From Typhlomys cinereus (Eukaryota > Chordata > Mammalia > Rodentia > Platacanthomyidae), in NCBI GenBank assembly GCA_023101885.1, contig JALPQD010000638.1:273577-337576 (forward strand): a stretch of DNA of 64,000 nt, in the 5' to 3' direction. A model generated the notes under the pieces. The model did no database searches. It saw only the letters and a list, made by a program, of their open reading frames with translations, and was not told the origin of the DNA. Of the stretch, positions 13,023-25,532 are shown one piece after another (positions within the stretch are counted from its first letter, which is position 1; every line of letters begins with the position of its first letter). The translations under genes and the position numbers were made by a program.

Positions 13023-13319
13023 AAAACAGCACAACTTCAGAGTATATCTGCTAGAGTGCTTGATTTTGTGTTTTGAGTGGCTTACTTGAATGTCATTGTA
13101 AGATTGCTCAATGAATTTTGCTTGGGATTAGGACAATGAAAGTTTGTCTTGGTATGTAGGATGTCCCTTTGCAGAAGATCTATCTCAGGATTGATAATCA
13201 ACCTTTTCGTGAATGGATGGGAATGAGATGATTTCATCAGATATTACTTGCAATACTTGATGGTGACCTATTTTCTCTATTCAAGCACGATTTCCTATCT
13301 CCTTTCTTTTGAGGTCCTC

Positions 13320-14000
13320 CTACCCCTTTCCTCCTGTTTATAACCTTTATAATTACTGTAGGTATTATAGAGATCTACCTTTGAATATGTCATTAGGTGG
13401 GTTTGGTACTAGGATCCACTTATTTTAGGGAGTACATATGGTGTCTAACTTTCTGTGTCTGGGATACTTCGCTCAAAATAATTTTTCTAATTCCATCCAT
13501 TTTCTGGAAAATTTCATTAATTCATCTTTTTTGATGGATGAATAATATTCCATTGCATAAACGTATCACATTTTCCTTATCCATTTGTCAACTGTCAGGC
13601 ATTTAGATTGACTCCATGACTTTGTTATTGTAAATAGTGCTGCAGTGCACATGGTTGTGTTTGTTTCACTATAGTAAATTTCTGCATTATGAGGTATTAT
13701 TCCCAGTAGTGGTATAACAGACATTTCAATCTTTAACTTTTTTAGAAATCACCATACTGATTGCCAGAGTGGTTGTATAAGCCTGCATTCCCACCAGCAA
13801 TGTAGGAGAGTTCCCTTCTCTCCACATCCTCTCTAGCATTTGGTGTTGTTTGTATTGTGGACTTTTGCCATCCTGATTGGGGTGAGATGATATATCAGGG
13901 TCATTTTGATTTGCATTTCCCTCATGGCTAAGTATGTGGAGCATTTTTTAAGATATTTGTTAGACATTTCAATTTCATTCCTGGAAAAATTTCTTTTGGG
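13320..14000 (-). mobile_element. LINE-1 fragment, end of ORF2 (antisense)
   Basis: The + strand shows the reversed L1 landmarks gaataatattccattgcat, gtaaatagtgctgcagtgca, agtggttgtataagcctgca and gattggggtgagatgatat. On the minus strand a 72-residue frame holds the [12 protein letters not shown] region of L1 ORF2. Old and defective. Confidence 0.82.
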
Positions 14001-15027
14001 TGTTATTTATGTTTTTATTTCAGTAGTGATCTGCTTAACCTTTACTAAAGGTAAAGTAGATGAAGAAGTTGGTATTTACTTCCTGATGCACATTTTTTCA
14101 TTTTTAAATATGTATTATATTTTTGTGCTCCATTCATGAGCTGAGTTTATACTATTTTCACTCCTTCATCTCCAATACCAGTTCCCCTCCTTTTTATCTT
14201 ACAACCCTTCATTTCTCTTGCCAGATTTCCTCCTGTTTTCAAGTATTTTCACTTGAGTGGCCCACTGTGCTTCATCTAGTTTGCCCTTGATGGCATACTC
14301 CTGACATGATTCATGTTCTAGTAAGTATCATAGATCAGTGGGTATACCACTGAGGAAAGTTGGTGCACATTTTTATTTAGACAAAATTTTTCTATAGAAA
14401 AGACTTTTCTATCCAAAATTGTACTGCATCATTTTCCCAAAGTTTACATACAGGTTTAGCTTCTATAACTTTATCTCAGATAAAATTGAAATTTGATTTC
14501 ATTATGTTCTTTCTTTTCTTGCCTTCCCCATCAAGTCAATAGTACTAATCTTTGATCATTTAAAAATACTACCTTTACAAAGTGCTTTGTGTTCATATAT
14601 ATTCAAATTTATTTATGGATTCTGTTACTGTATTATTTCTGAATGTCATAGTATTTCCATAGCAGTACTATATATGACATACTTTCATGGATATACATTT
14701 CAAATAAATGTGAAAAAACTTCAAAAAAAAAAAAAAAAACAAAAAACCATGTGTCCATGTAATGTGACATTCTCAGTGCTGATGACAGAGTCACAATACC
14801 AATAAATCTGAAAAACACTGAAGATGCTACGTATGCTGAGTATCAATTACTCCACAAATATTTAATTCTTTATGTAAAAATAAATAAGCATATCTATATC
14901 ATTAGCATCCTAATGGGATTTTTTCTTTAATAAGTGGTATATCAAAGAATTTGTTTTAAAATAAATTTATGATTTATTATCAGTAAATGTTGACTTTTAT
15001 GCTATTTTATATAACTGTGTACCAGGT
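14001..15027. other. AT-rich spacer between LINE-1 and MaLR
   Basis: Strongly AT-rich with a poly(A) run at 14723-14740. Possibly more L1-derived sequence, not provable by eye. Confidence 0.5.
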
Positions 15028-15446
15028 TGTCATAGTTAAGCACAGGTGTCAACTTGATTGTTGAGGGTTTGAGCTCTGGGCACAGTTGTAGAGAGTTGAT
15101 GGTTAAGCCCAGAGCAAACCTGAAGGAGATTGTCTAGTTGATGGGGAAGGCCCAGCCCATGGTGGGTGGGATTAGGCCCTGGATAAATCACAGAGAGCTG
15201 GTTGAGAGAGTTGGCATCCTTCTGTTCACTTGGCCAGACATGCTGGTTTGGCAAGTAAGGATTGTCCATCTCTCAGCCATTATGTGGTGATGGTGTGGCC
15301 AGTTCCCTCGGCCCTGGTGTTGGTGTGTACTCTCCTGTCAAGCTAGACTATGAACTGTAACCGGACTGTCGTAAGAAAGTAAAGTCCTTGTTCCCTTAAG
15401 CTGTGTGATGGTCATTTATCAGCAACCATGCAGGCGAACTGCTACA
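15028..15446 (+). mobile_element. MaLR copy B, 5' LTR
   Basis: Full LTR of about 419 bp beginning TGTCATAGTTAAGCACAGG and ending ACTGCTACA. It is preceded by caggt, which matches four of five bases of the cagtt after the 3' LTR. AATAAA is absent near its end (reads gtaaagtcc), in contrast to copy A. Confidence 0.88.
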
Positions 15447-16621
15447 GAATTTGGTACCAGGAGTTGGGTGTTGCTGATAAATCTGACTATGTGGACTTTG
15501 TGGTTTTTGAATGTTTTCGCTAGACAAAGTTGGAAATGCTCGAGAATTTTCACTTTGTGGATTTACAAATACCGTTCTTCAGAGGTTACTGGGCCGATTG
15601 CTGAGAGAGATTGTTTGGGCCCAATTTGTGAAGAGAGGAACAAGGACTTTGGTAAAGTTGAATTGAGAGATGATGGACTGGTTTGCTTGACTGAGGAGAG
15701 CTGTGTTGGTGGCTGTGAAGCTCTGGATGAGGGAAGGGCGGGCCGCAGAACAGCTGCCATTGTTGGAGAAACGAACATCAGTGAAGGAAAACCTAGTGAC
15801 TTGCACTGTGACGGTGGAAGAAGTGAATACCACCGAATGGCAAGTTTGTGGTTTGAAAACCCAGATTCCTTCAGGGGCCGAAAGCCCAAGTTAAAGCTGT
15901 TTCTTGCCCTTTGGAAGTTTAGCTGCCTGGAATAGGCTTTTCCAGCATCAGAGCACAAGATTTGGAGCAGTTGTAGCTCCAATGAACCAAGCTACGTTTC
16001 AAACTTGTTTCAGAATCTGGCAGCGTCCCTCAGGTGATACTGGCCTTCATGTACTACTGAAGGGTTCGTGGAGAGCAGCAAAAGCTTGGCACCAAGTGGC
16101 AGGCGTAGAGTTCCTGCAAGAGATGGTGAAGCGTAAAGCTGCAGAGGAGAACCCAGAGTTGTGTTTGAGATGCCAGAACTGTGGGACTGCTGCTGAGGAC
16201 GACTGCGAGTGGAGATTCAGCCTGGCTCAAAGAACTCTGTTTTTATAACTTTGAGCTGCAAATAGGGACTGGGAATTCCTGAAATCTTTGGGCCACCGTG
16301 ATTACATGGTGAGCAGCAGAAGATGGACATTGAAGTACAGGATGTGGTAATTGCTGGACTTTGATCTTAATTTAAATGTGTTCTTATTGTATCAAGATCC
16401 TTCTGTTTTAATGTTTTATTTGTTTTAAAGTATTTAACATTATGATTTAATACACTTTTAAAGTTAAACTTTGAACTTTTAAAATGTTAGAGCTGAAGTT
16501 TTAATGAGAACATTTTAAATTTGCCCATGGAATATATTTATATTTTAACATCTGTGGGGACAAGGAAACGTTACAGTTTAAAAGTGCTATTGTTTTTGTG
16601 TCAAGTTGATAAGGGGTGGAG
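15447..16621 (+). mobile_element. MaLR copy B, internal region
   Basis: Internal region of about 1.17 kb, co-linear with copy A (shared tgttgctgataaatc start and gtggcaggtgtagagttcctg-like stretches). It ends with a purine-rich tract aaggggtggag directly before the 3' LTR, the expected polypurine tract. Reading frames are broken and no protease or polymerase motifs are visible. Confidence 0.83.
15452..15469 (+). promoter_or_regulatory. MaLR copy B primer-binding site (tRNA-Leu type)
   Basis: TGGTACCAGGAGTTGGGT, five bases after the 5' LTR, is almost exactly complementary to the 3' end of tRNA-Leu(UAA). Use of tRNA-Leu is the rule for ERVL-type elements, which supports the MaLR/ERVL assignment. 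The same site is deleted in copy A. Confidence 0.8.
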
Positions 16622-17037
16622 TGTCATAGTTAAGCACAGGTGTCAACTTGTGCTTGTTGAGGGTTTGAGCTCTGGGCACAGTTGTAGAGAGTTGATGGTT
16701 GAATTAAGCCCAGAGCAAACTGAAGGAGATTGTCTAGCTGATGGGGAAGACCCAGCCCATGGTGGGTGGGATTAGGCCCTGGAATAAATCACAGAGAGCT
16801 GGTTGAGAGAGTTGGCATCCTTCTGTTCACTTGGCCAGACATGCTAGTTTGGCAAGTAAGGATTGTCCATCTCTCAGCTGTTATGGTGGCCAGTTCCCTC
16901 AGCCCTGGTGTTGGTGCATGCTCTCCCGTCAAGCTGAACTATGAACTGTAACCAGACCTTTGTAAGAAAGTAAAGTCCTTGTTCCCTTAAGCTGTGTGAT
17001 GGTCATTTATCAGCAACCATGCAGGTGAACTGCTACA
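16622..17037 (+). mobile_element. MaLR copy B, 3' LTR
   Basis: Full LTR from TGTCATAGTTAAGCACAGG to ACTGCTACA, closely similar to the 5' LTR at 15028 with small indels. Followed by cagtt, the decayed target duplication. Confidence 0.88.
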
Positions 17038-17707
17038 CAGTTCAAGAGTGGAAGATGTTTTATTCTGTTTTATATACCAATACACTAGGCCACAAAAGGA
17101 AAAAAATTATAAAACCTTTCCTGGACAACTTCAAAACAGTCCCTGCCACTAAAGTTGGATTCCTGAGTCAAAATTTCTTTAAACACACACACACATTTGA
17201 AATCTTTGTGACCTTTATAAAGATGCTGCATGTAGAAGTCACTGCCCCAAGGGTTACTATGAAGCTCCTGGTATTTATTCTCTGCTTAGACACAATTCAG
17301 TCACAGCTCTTTGGATTCAGGAAAGCTCAACATCATACTTTAGTGCGTGTTAAGCTGAGGTCTCCCCCTCACAATCAGCACCTTACTGTCAGTCTCTCTG
17401 AATTTGCCCGTGCCCCTGCCTGTGACTCTGACGTTCTTTCCATGCTCTGGGTGAGAGGATCATCTGAACGAATTCTGTTCAAAGCTGCCTGGTTCTGCTC
17501 ATTCTCTAGTCTTCCTGGACGTATATGTTGTAGGAGAAAACCTGTTAACTTCAGGCACCAGATACAGGGTTAAGTGATGCTTGTAAAATGAACAGACACA
17601 GCATTATCCACTTGAATAATATTACAATTTCTGAGAGACTAGGAACTAAAGGAAAGTTTTGTTCCCATGTGGGTAGGCAAGATATCCTAGATTGTGCTGT
17701 TTAGTGT

Positions 17708-17733
17708 ACACACACACACACACACACACACAA
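17708..17733. repeat. (CA)n microsatellite
   Basis: Thirteen perfect CA units. Confidence 0.95.
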
Positions 17734-17796
17734 TGTTCCCTTAAATATAATGCTGAGTTGACTGTAAAATAAACTCCTTAAAGAACAAGAAATCAG

Positions 17797-18105
17797 GGCT
17801 GGAGAGGTGGCTCAGAGGTTAAGTCTCTGCCTTGCAGGAGGAAGGTCCCGAGTTCGGATCCCAGATCCCACGTATAGACGCCAGGCGGAAGCAGGGGCGG
17901 CCTGCGCTTCTGGTCCTGGTAGGGCGGAGCCTGTGAATCCCCGGGCAGAAGGAGGTGGAGGCGTCCATGGTGGTTCGCGAATTCGTCCGTGGTTTTACAC
18001 ATACACAGACACACACACACAGACACACGCGCGTGCACGCACATACACACGCACATGCACACAGTTGAATAAATAATAATAATAATAATAATAAAATTTA
18101 AAAAA
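17797..18105 (+). mobile_element. Composite tRNA-derived SINE, copy 2
   Basis: Same head, body, CA stretch and tail as the copy at 12741, with (AAT)n expansion at 18072-18093 before the A tail. An exact 17-bp target duplication, aaagaacaagaaatcag, lies at 17780-17796 and 18106-18122. The body matches copy 1 almost throughout (for example gacgccaggcggaagc). Confidence 0.92.
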
Positions 18106-18887
18106 AAAGAACAAGAAATCAGATCCATCAATCTATTCCCTGCCCAATTGCCAGAAGAATCATTCCAAATGGCAGATAGAGGTTTGGGCTTGTAAGTCAG
18201 GAGGAGCTGAAGAAGCAAGGCTCCCTCCTGTGGACTGGGGCCCATCTCTGGGAAGCATGTGATGGAGCCATGCAGGGTGACACTATGTGACACTAACTAT
18301 GTAAATCAGCTCTAGAGATCCCCAGAGGACAGACGCGTTGCGCACCGTCGTTCCCTGTGAAAGCTCTCTATCTTTGAAACGAATACAGGGGAGGCTGGTC
18401 AGAGTAAAACAACATTTGAAACGTACAGAAGGGTGGAGCTGACCTGTCAGATCTTGGTAAAACCAGCGTGACCCCAGCCCTAATCATGCCTTGGGAGACA
18501 CCGAGAAATTGCACTTTAGCACAACCCCCAACCCTGAAATTTCCGAATGTCTGTGGGTGGAGGTGAAGTTTAAGCTAAACATGGAAGGACTGACTGAAGA
18601 CATCAGCATACTGGCACCACATTTTAATTTTCCCTTTTCTGTCACCTCAGGCCACTGCTCCTGTCACTGTAGCCAGGCAAAGTTTAGCTACTCAGATCTG
18701 TAAAGCGGAATCTCTGGACAGCTACACAAAAGCCCCTGTTTCGGACAGTGATCTGAGAATAGGGTCACAGCCAAACCCAGACTTTTCTAGACAGCTTTCA
18801 CTAGTTCCAGGCCACTAGCTGGACAGATAAAACACTCCAGAGAAGAGAAGAGAGAACTTTCCACACCTTCAGAACAAAAGAACTGAG

Positions 18888-19277
18888 GCTGGAGAGATGC
18901 AGTCAGTAAAGTGCTTGCCTCACGGGCGTGATAACCTGAGTTTATCCCCAGAACCCACATTGTGAAAGCTTGTGTGGTGCGCACTTGTCATCCCAAGGGT
19001 GGGAAGAAAGAGACAGGTGGGTTTCTGGGGTCACTGGCCAGCCTAGCTGTACTGTTTTGCAAGCTCCAGGACACTGAAAGGTCCTGCCTCTGAGTGAATG
19101 AATGAATGAGTGAATGAATTAATAGATGGTCAGTGCCTGAGAAATACCCCCGAGGTCGACATCTGCCCCCGACACCCACTCACTCGTATGCACATTTATA
19201 CACTCCTGTGCACACATACATAAGCACATGTGCACACACACACTGTGCACGTACACACGCATGCACACACACAAAGC
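18888..19277 (+). mobile_element. B4-type composite SINE, nearly full length
   Basis: Head ggctggagagatgcagtcag, B1-like middle (cacttgtcatcccaaggg, ggccagcctagctg), an embedded (TGAA)n run at 19092-19118, and a CA-rich tail (19195-19275). Order matches the B4 consensus known from mouse. Confidence 0.82.
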
Positions 19278-20767
19278 CGGTGGTGGCAGAAGTTTCCCAG
19301 AGATACAACTTTGCAAACCCCATCAAATTGCTGGAGCGCAGTAGTTACTAAATATGACCGTACACTCAAGGACTTTGGGGTGTTAAAGAAAGTCCCTGTC
19401 ATAAAAGATAAGCAAATAGGGAAGTAAAAGAGCAACTTGAAGGAAATGGAGACCACTCAGGAAGGTCAAAAAAATTTAAAAGAGTTATCTTCCAAATCTT
19501 TAGAGAGATAAACCAGATACTGTGTCCATAAAACAAAATGAAATACCAAAAATAAAGACAAAGAAAAGAAGAAAACTGACATTTGGAAAATAAAATATGA
19601 AGCACTCTGAAACAAAGATATTAAAAGTTGAAATGATAAAAAAGTTTCCAAAATTATTCAGAATAAAGTGAAAACACAATATAAAAATTGTTATTGAAGA
19701 GAGAAGAAAGTGTGAGGACTATTTCAGAAGCTTCAACATTTAGCCAACAAAATATTCCAAGCTATTTTCTCCCCAATGGGCTCATGAAGGTGAATGTCCT
19801 TTGCTCTACAGACGACGTGCCCGCAGCAAGGGAAATGGCTGCAAGCACAGTAAGGAGATCATCCAACACGTGCCCAGCAAGAAGAGAAGATGACAGGCCT
19901 CTGGACGTCCCCCTCGCCCAGCCCTAGGACAGGAGGTCCTGGGCAGGTTTTCAGAACCCTAAAGAGACCCAGTGACCGTCAAGGATTGTTGCGCTGTGAG
20001 TTTACCGAAGGTGCTTTCACATACATACAGCATGAAAACGCTTTCGGGGGCCGTTTCCCTGCGGGCGAGCGGCTGAGCTAGCCAAGAGCAGGCAGTGCAG
20101 GAACCAGAGAACTCAGCCCAGGAGAGCAGCGAGCAAACCCCAGACAAAGGGCTCCGCGAAGCACAGGATGGCCCGGGGCAGGACTGACGCGTCTAAGAAA
20201 AGAAACTGATTGAGCGTCCAGTGGGCATGAGTGTCTGGAGAGTCCAACCTCAGAATTAGAGATGAATTCACAAAGATCGGAGCAAATAATTTCAGTCTAT
20301 GGCTGGAATTCAGGAAGAGGAAAAAGCCAGTTACATGGCTCACCTGTTAGTGCAGCTTGTGCAGCAGGATGGTCATGCAGCCTATGGATTCTACACGTGA
20401 ATATCACGCTACAACTGCGGAAAACGAACTGTTTACTGTCTATCTTGGGCTGACGAGGTTACGTGGAAGAGTGATGGTGAGACAGAAGAGCCAAAGGCAG
20501 GCAGAGTCGGCAGCCGTCACCCTGGAGAGAAAGACCACTGAATGGAAGGAAGCGCTTTACCTAGAAACAGGTAGATAAAGACCCAGAAAGTTACACAGGG
20601 AGAAATTTCACTCGCAAGAGAAGGAAATGAGATAAAGGTTGTTGTTTTTTCTTTTCTGCTTTTATTTCCATTTTATTTTTGTATGCCCTACAATAATAGG
20701 ATTCTCATATACACTGTCTGCGAAGACATCGAGGCCTGTGCAGCGATGAACTAACTCAAAAAACATG

Positions 20768-20931
20768 TCTTCTCTCCTTTTCTCCTTTTCTCCTTCTCTC
20801 CTTCTCTCCTTCTCTCCTTCTCTCCTTCTCTCCTTCTCTCCTTCTCTCCGTCTCTCCTTCTCTCCTTCTCTCCTTTTCTCCTTCTCTCCTTCTCTCCTCT
20901 CCTTCTCTCCTTTTCTCCATCTCCTTCCTCC
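20768..20931. repeat. Pyrimidine tract, (TCTCCTTC)n
   Basis: An 8-bp period tctccttc runs for about 160 bp with few changes. Confidence 0.93.
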
Positions 20932-21859
20932 CAGCATCTGGTACGACTTGCCTACAATGTTGTTTTTCTCTAAGTAAATGGTCTTTGAGTTTAAAAACAC
21001 AAACAAAGCTACATCAAGGAGACTACAAACATGCACTTCTGTGTATGTATTTACAAGTTACATATATATGTGAATTTGACTTGTCTATTTCTACTTCTCT
21101 TTATGTCAGCTTATATGCAAAAAGTGGAAAAAATTTCTTCATTTATGTCTGGATTTTGGATATGGGGTGAGGAAGGGACAAAAAAAAGTTTCACTAAGAC
21201 TCTAGGAACCGTAAGAATCCTTTTGTTTACTGATGGGTTCCACATTCCTTCCAAGGGTAGGTTCCTAACAAACAGTAGCAAACACATGAAGGTCAGTGGA
21301 TAGGTGCAGACGAAGGTAAGCTAATGGAATAGAGTAACACACAAAAGAGGAAATCCCGAAATGCTTGAGAGGAATGAAAAACAACTGATACACTTGTTAA
21401 AAGTTTAAATTAAACCTATAAAATAATCGAAACTGAATGCTAAGCTTACAAGTATGAGAAAACATTTAAGAAAAATGAACAATCTAAAAGAACAGAGGAA
21501 ATAGAGATAGAGAATAGAAAAGTATGACAAAACACATAAAATAAATAGAAATAGATATAAATGGATAAGTAAACACAATAATGTAAGTAGACTAAAACCT
21601 TCCTAAAGAAATATTAAAATGAAATTTTGAATATTCCATTTTACATTTTTCTATCAAAGACAAATCTTAAATGTGAAGACACAAAACATCAAATATCACA
21701 AGCTCAAGAATGAAGAAAGATCCATCAGGGAAACACAACAAAAAGAAATTTGGAGTAGTATTTCATCAGGCGATGTTAGCTACAACGCCAAGTGTCTCAA
21801 GACTGAAGACATCATTGAATATTAATAAGTTTTAACTCATCTTGAAAATAAGGCTTTAT

Positions 21860-22060
21860 TCTATTCATACCTAATAATAGAATTACAAATACACAAAGTA
21901 AAAATTGATAGAACTACAAAGAGGAAACATCAATATCCACTTGTACAAGATTTTGAGTTGATTTTCTCCAAAAATGAAAGTTCAAACAGGCAGATATTCA
22001 GAAAGGTGGAAAACATGAAAGTAAGAGATTTGAGGCTAAGAAAATTATGAGACCATATTG
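21860..22060 (+). mobile_element. Possible LINE-1 fragment
   Basis: A-rich sequence with attgatagaactacaaagag and following text resembles the middle of L1 ORF2. Too diverged to be sure. Confidence 0.35.
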
Positions 22061-22180
22061 GCAAACTGTAATAAAGACTTAATCAGAGCTCCAAAAGGGA
22101 AGCAAAGTGGAGCACAGGAAACATCTGAAGACATAACTGGACCATTCCCAGGCCTGGTGGAGAGCAGAGATCAGACCAAG

Positions 22181-22584
22181 AGAAGAAAGAAGGAAGGAGG
22201 GAAGGAGGGAAGGAGGGAAGGAAGGAAGGAAGGAAGGAAGGAAGGAAGGAAGGAAGGAAGGAAGGAAGGAAGGAGAAAGAAGGAAGGAGGGAAGGAGGGA
22301 AGGGAGGAAGGAGGAGGAAGGAGGAGGGAGGGAAGGGAGGAGGAAGGAGGGAGGAGGAAGAAGGAGGGAGGGAGGAAGGGAGGAGCAGGAGGGAGGAAGG
22401 AGAAGGGAGGGAGGGAAGGGAGGGAGGGAAGGAAGGAAGGAGGGAGGGAGGAGGAGGAAGGAAGGAAGGGAGGAAGGAGGAAGGGAGGAAGGAGGAAGGG
22501 AGGAAGGAAGGAAGGGAGGGAGGAAGGGAGGAAGGAGGAAGGAAGGAAGAAGGGAGGAAGGAGGGAGGGAGGAAGGAAGGAAGA
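22181..22584. repeat. Pure purine tract, GGAA/GGGA type
   Basis: About 400 bp with only A and G on the + strand apart from a single C near 22385. It starts as perfect (GGAA)n at 22215-22270 and becomes GGGA/GGA mixtures. Confidence 0.95.
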
Positions 22585-25364
22585 CGACAGGACTCTTGAC
22601 AAAGGCGCGACTACCTTTATAGGCGGAGTGTCAGGAGGCAAGAGACAGCAGTGAAGGTAGAAGGACCTTCCATTATATTGGTAATTGTGTGTCTTAGCCT
22701 GAGTAGAGGGTTCATAAATTCCTCATATTGCTTTTTATAGCCTTTTTATGCCGGAAATATTTCAAAATACATTTTTAAGCAACTAAAAGTCTTTTGAAAT
22801 ATAAATGAAAATGTCCAAGAATTAAGGGTATTTGAGCTGAAATGTTATTTTAATAGTTTCTGGAGACATTTAAAGACATAAAATACAGCTTATTCGCCTG
22901 TTATTTGGGACTCAACCTTCCTTCCATGGAATGCACCGGGTTTGCTGCGGTCGAGGAACTGACTCCGTGGGGGATTCTTCTCTCTGCCTCCACCTTCTCG
23001 ACTTACAAACATGCTCAGCGTTCTACTCTTAGCAAGCACAGAAGGAATTCCGCCCTGGACGCCTGCTGTGAATTACTTGCCTTCCTTCTTGCTCACCTGT
23101 GTGCCCCTTTCTAGCCGTCAGTGCCGCCTGCTCTACTACCCTCCGCGACCACCCTCCGATTCTCTCTCCCCGAAGAGCTCGTCAGCGCCCGTTGAAAGCT
23201 GGCTTCAGAGAAACGTCACCCGCGTCATGGATACCTGCCGCGCTCCGTGCTTCGTCCCTTGGTGTTTACAGCTCCTGTTTTCTCAGCTCCCGCTTGTTTT
23301 CGTTCTCACGGTCTCCGAGCTCTGTAATCACTCAGATGTAATCCATACGTCATGTTTCTGAAGTCCGTTCCACACCTTTATCAACCAGGGCTGCAACGCC
23401 CTGCTGTGCACTTGTCTACACGGCTGCGAGGCCACACAGAAAGTGTGTTGGCAAGCAGAGCCTGAGGGGCAGGAACAACGACCCTTAATATTCTGTGACC
23501 TGTTTTAAATGGGACCCTCAGACCTACATCAGCTTTGCCTGAGAAGGTCTTGAAAGTTCAGAACCTTGGGCCCCAGACCAGACCCACCAAACCAGAGTCG
23601 CATTCCTACAAGCCTTTGGGTGACTTGCTCACGGTTCAGTTTGCCGGTCCAGCTTTATGATATAGATGCTATTAAAATCCACCTTTTGTACATCAGGAGA
23701 TCCTGAAAAACGAAGAAATTTCGTGGAGGACATGCAGCTTGAGTTAGATGAGCTAGAATTCAGCTCATGTGGGTCCTACGACCTTAGAAGCTGACCAGGT
23801 CCCCAATGCCTTTCATGAGACATTGCCCCACCAGTGGCACGGTGCCAACACAGACAACTGTCTTCTGTTTGAGAGAAGCTACGCGAGCTTCTGCAGTCTG
23901 CTAAGAAGCTCAGGAACAAGTGTTCTCCCTCTTGTCAAACACCGATTCGCCCTGTCCCTGCTGGACTGCATTCCTAGAGAGGTGGGCCAGTTACTGGCTT
24001 TGCAGAGCAGGAGCTGCCGCCAGTTTCCTAATCCACACACTTGCCCTGCGGGCTGCAGTGAAGCCTTCAGATTGCAGCCGGTAACTGGGATTCTCTCTGC
24101 GCTTCACTAGAGGCCCCGGATTTCTACTTCAGAAAACAGAAAGACGGCAGTGGTGGTCCCCGGCTCAGCTTATCTCTCCATCCAGATGCTGCAGCCCAGC
24201 AAGCGAAGGAACTTCCTGCAAAACGGTCTCCTTTCTTTCCCACCCGGCCACAGCCTGCCTCGTCCGGGTCTATAATTAGCTTCCTTCTATTCAGTTGAGC
24301 AGAAGGGCTGTGACCTGCAAGACACGTGAAGCTTCATAACAGTCCCCTGAATTATGTGGTGTTCCATTTAACCTACTGCCTCTCGTGTCTCCTGCTTGAG
24401 CCATCCGTGGGGAAGGAACATGAATGCCAGTAAGGAAGACCTGTGCCCTCAGACAGTCCTCGTGTGCGCTCTCTGTCCTGGTCAGTCATGATCGGAGTCC
24501 TCCTTCCCGGTCAGAATTACCTATTTGGATGACAGATTGGAAGCACCAGGATCTACAGCACCCCAAACCCACCCCAGGAGCCGGAATCGGTAGGTTCCTT
24601 ATCCAAGACCAGGAACCCTTGATCGCTGGGTTGGTTCTCCAGGATGAACAGCTGCAGCTGCAGCTGCAGGTAGCTGTGCCCCTGGGTGCCGTGGACCTCA
24701 TCTCATCTCCACTCAGGACAGAGCACACCCCACAGCCCCGCTTTCTTTCTTTGCATGCATCCTTCCACTCCTGGCCACTGAGACCCGCCTTTCAGGAGTG
24801 CCCCGAATTCCAGCCTGCTTGCACTCCATAGCACTATTGTTAGGTAGCAATGTCAGAAACTGGAACTGAATTCCCTGGCAGTCCTTTGATCCCCAGCGGG
24901 GGAGAGAATGGCCGGAAGGGACAGCCCAGCCTGGGGCTAGACAGCCAGTGTGCTTTCCTGTGGGCTCCAGAGGCCTGCAGGCCAGCAGGAAAGAGGACAG
25001 CTATTCTTAGCCAAGGTGTGGGAGCCTGGCAGAAGCTGCAAGCTCCAAGGGTCAGACCGGAATCGGCCACCCACTCTGGCTGCTTCCCCCCTCGCTTGGC
25101 TGCTGCTCACACGAGGAAATGACCACCCCACTCCTTAGACCAGCGGCAGCTTGTGGCTCAGGATGGACCCTTCCCCAAACAGTTTGCTCAGTGGACAACT
25201 TAGGGTGGGTGTACTGAGAGCTAGAAAGGGCCTGGAACCATCTGGACTTCTCCAGAGGGCTCTGTATTGCTGGCAGATGCCAGTGAGTCCATCACTCCCT
25301 CAGGTACTGTGGAGGTCCAGAGCTGCGACGTGGTCTTCTAGTAGTCAAGTGGAGGTCCAGTGCT
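22585..25364. other. Intergenic unique sequence
   Basis: Little visible repeat. Open frames at 22905-23361 and 24424-24831 have no recognisable domains, and I see no paired splice sites that join them. Confidence 0.55.
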
Positions 25365-25532
25365 GCACGCGTGGTCTCTCCCAGAGCTGCACGCGTGGTC
25401 TCTCCCAGAGCTGCACGCGTGGTCTCTCCCAGAGCTGCACGCGTGGTCTCTTCCAGAGCTGCACGCGTGGTCTCTTCCAGAGCTGCACGCGTGGTCTCTT
25501 CCAGAGCTGCACGCGTGGTCTCTAGCAGTCAA
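25365..25532. repeat. 24-bp minisatellite, 7 units
   Basis: Seven units with core gcacgcgtggtctctyccag, starts at 25365, 25389, 25413, 25437, 25461, 25485 and 25509. Three units carry ctccc and three ctTcc, grouped in blocks. Each unit holds two CpGs. Confidence 0.93.

Larger units (their letters stand above)
17038..18887. other. Intergenic around a SINE and CA repeat
   Basis: Excluding the CA repeat and the SINE at 17797, unique sequence only. A 184-codon open frame at 17019-17573 begins in the MaLR LTR and has no recognised homology. Confidence 0.55.
19278..22180. other. Intergenic, A-rich
   Basis: 19450-19700 and 21300-22060 are A-rich and may be old L1. 19720-20640 is unique. The pyrimidine tract at 20768 is the only clear repeat. 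Confidence 0.5.

Noticed and set aside
22058..22654. 198-codon Glu/Gly/Lys/Arg-rich frame and its antisense Pro/Ser/Leu frame
   Set aside because: Translation of the purine tract; no stop codons can occur except by rare changes.
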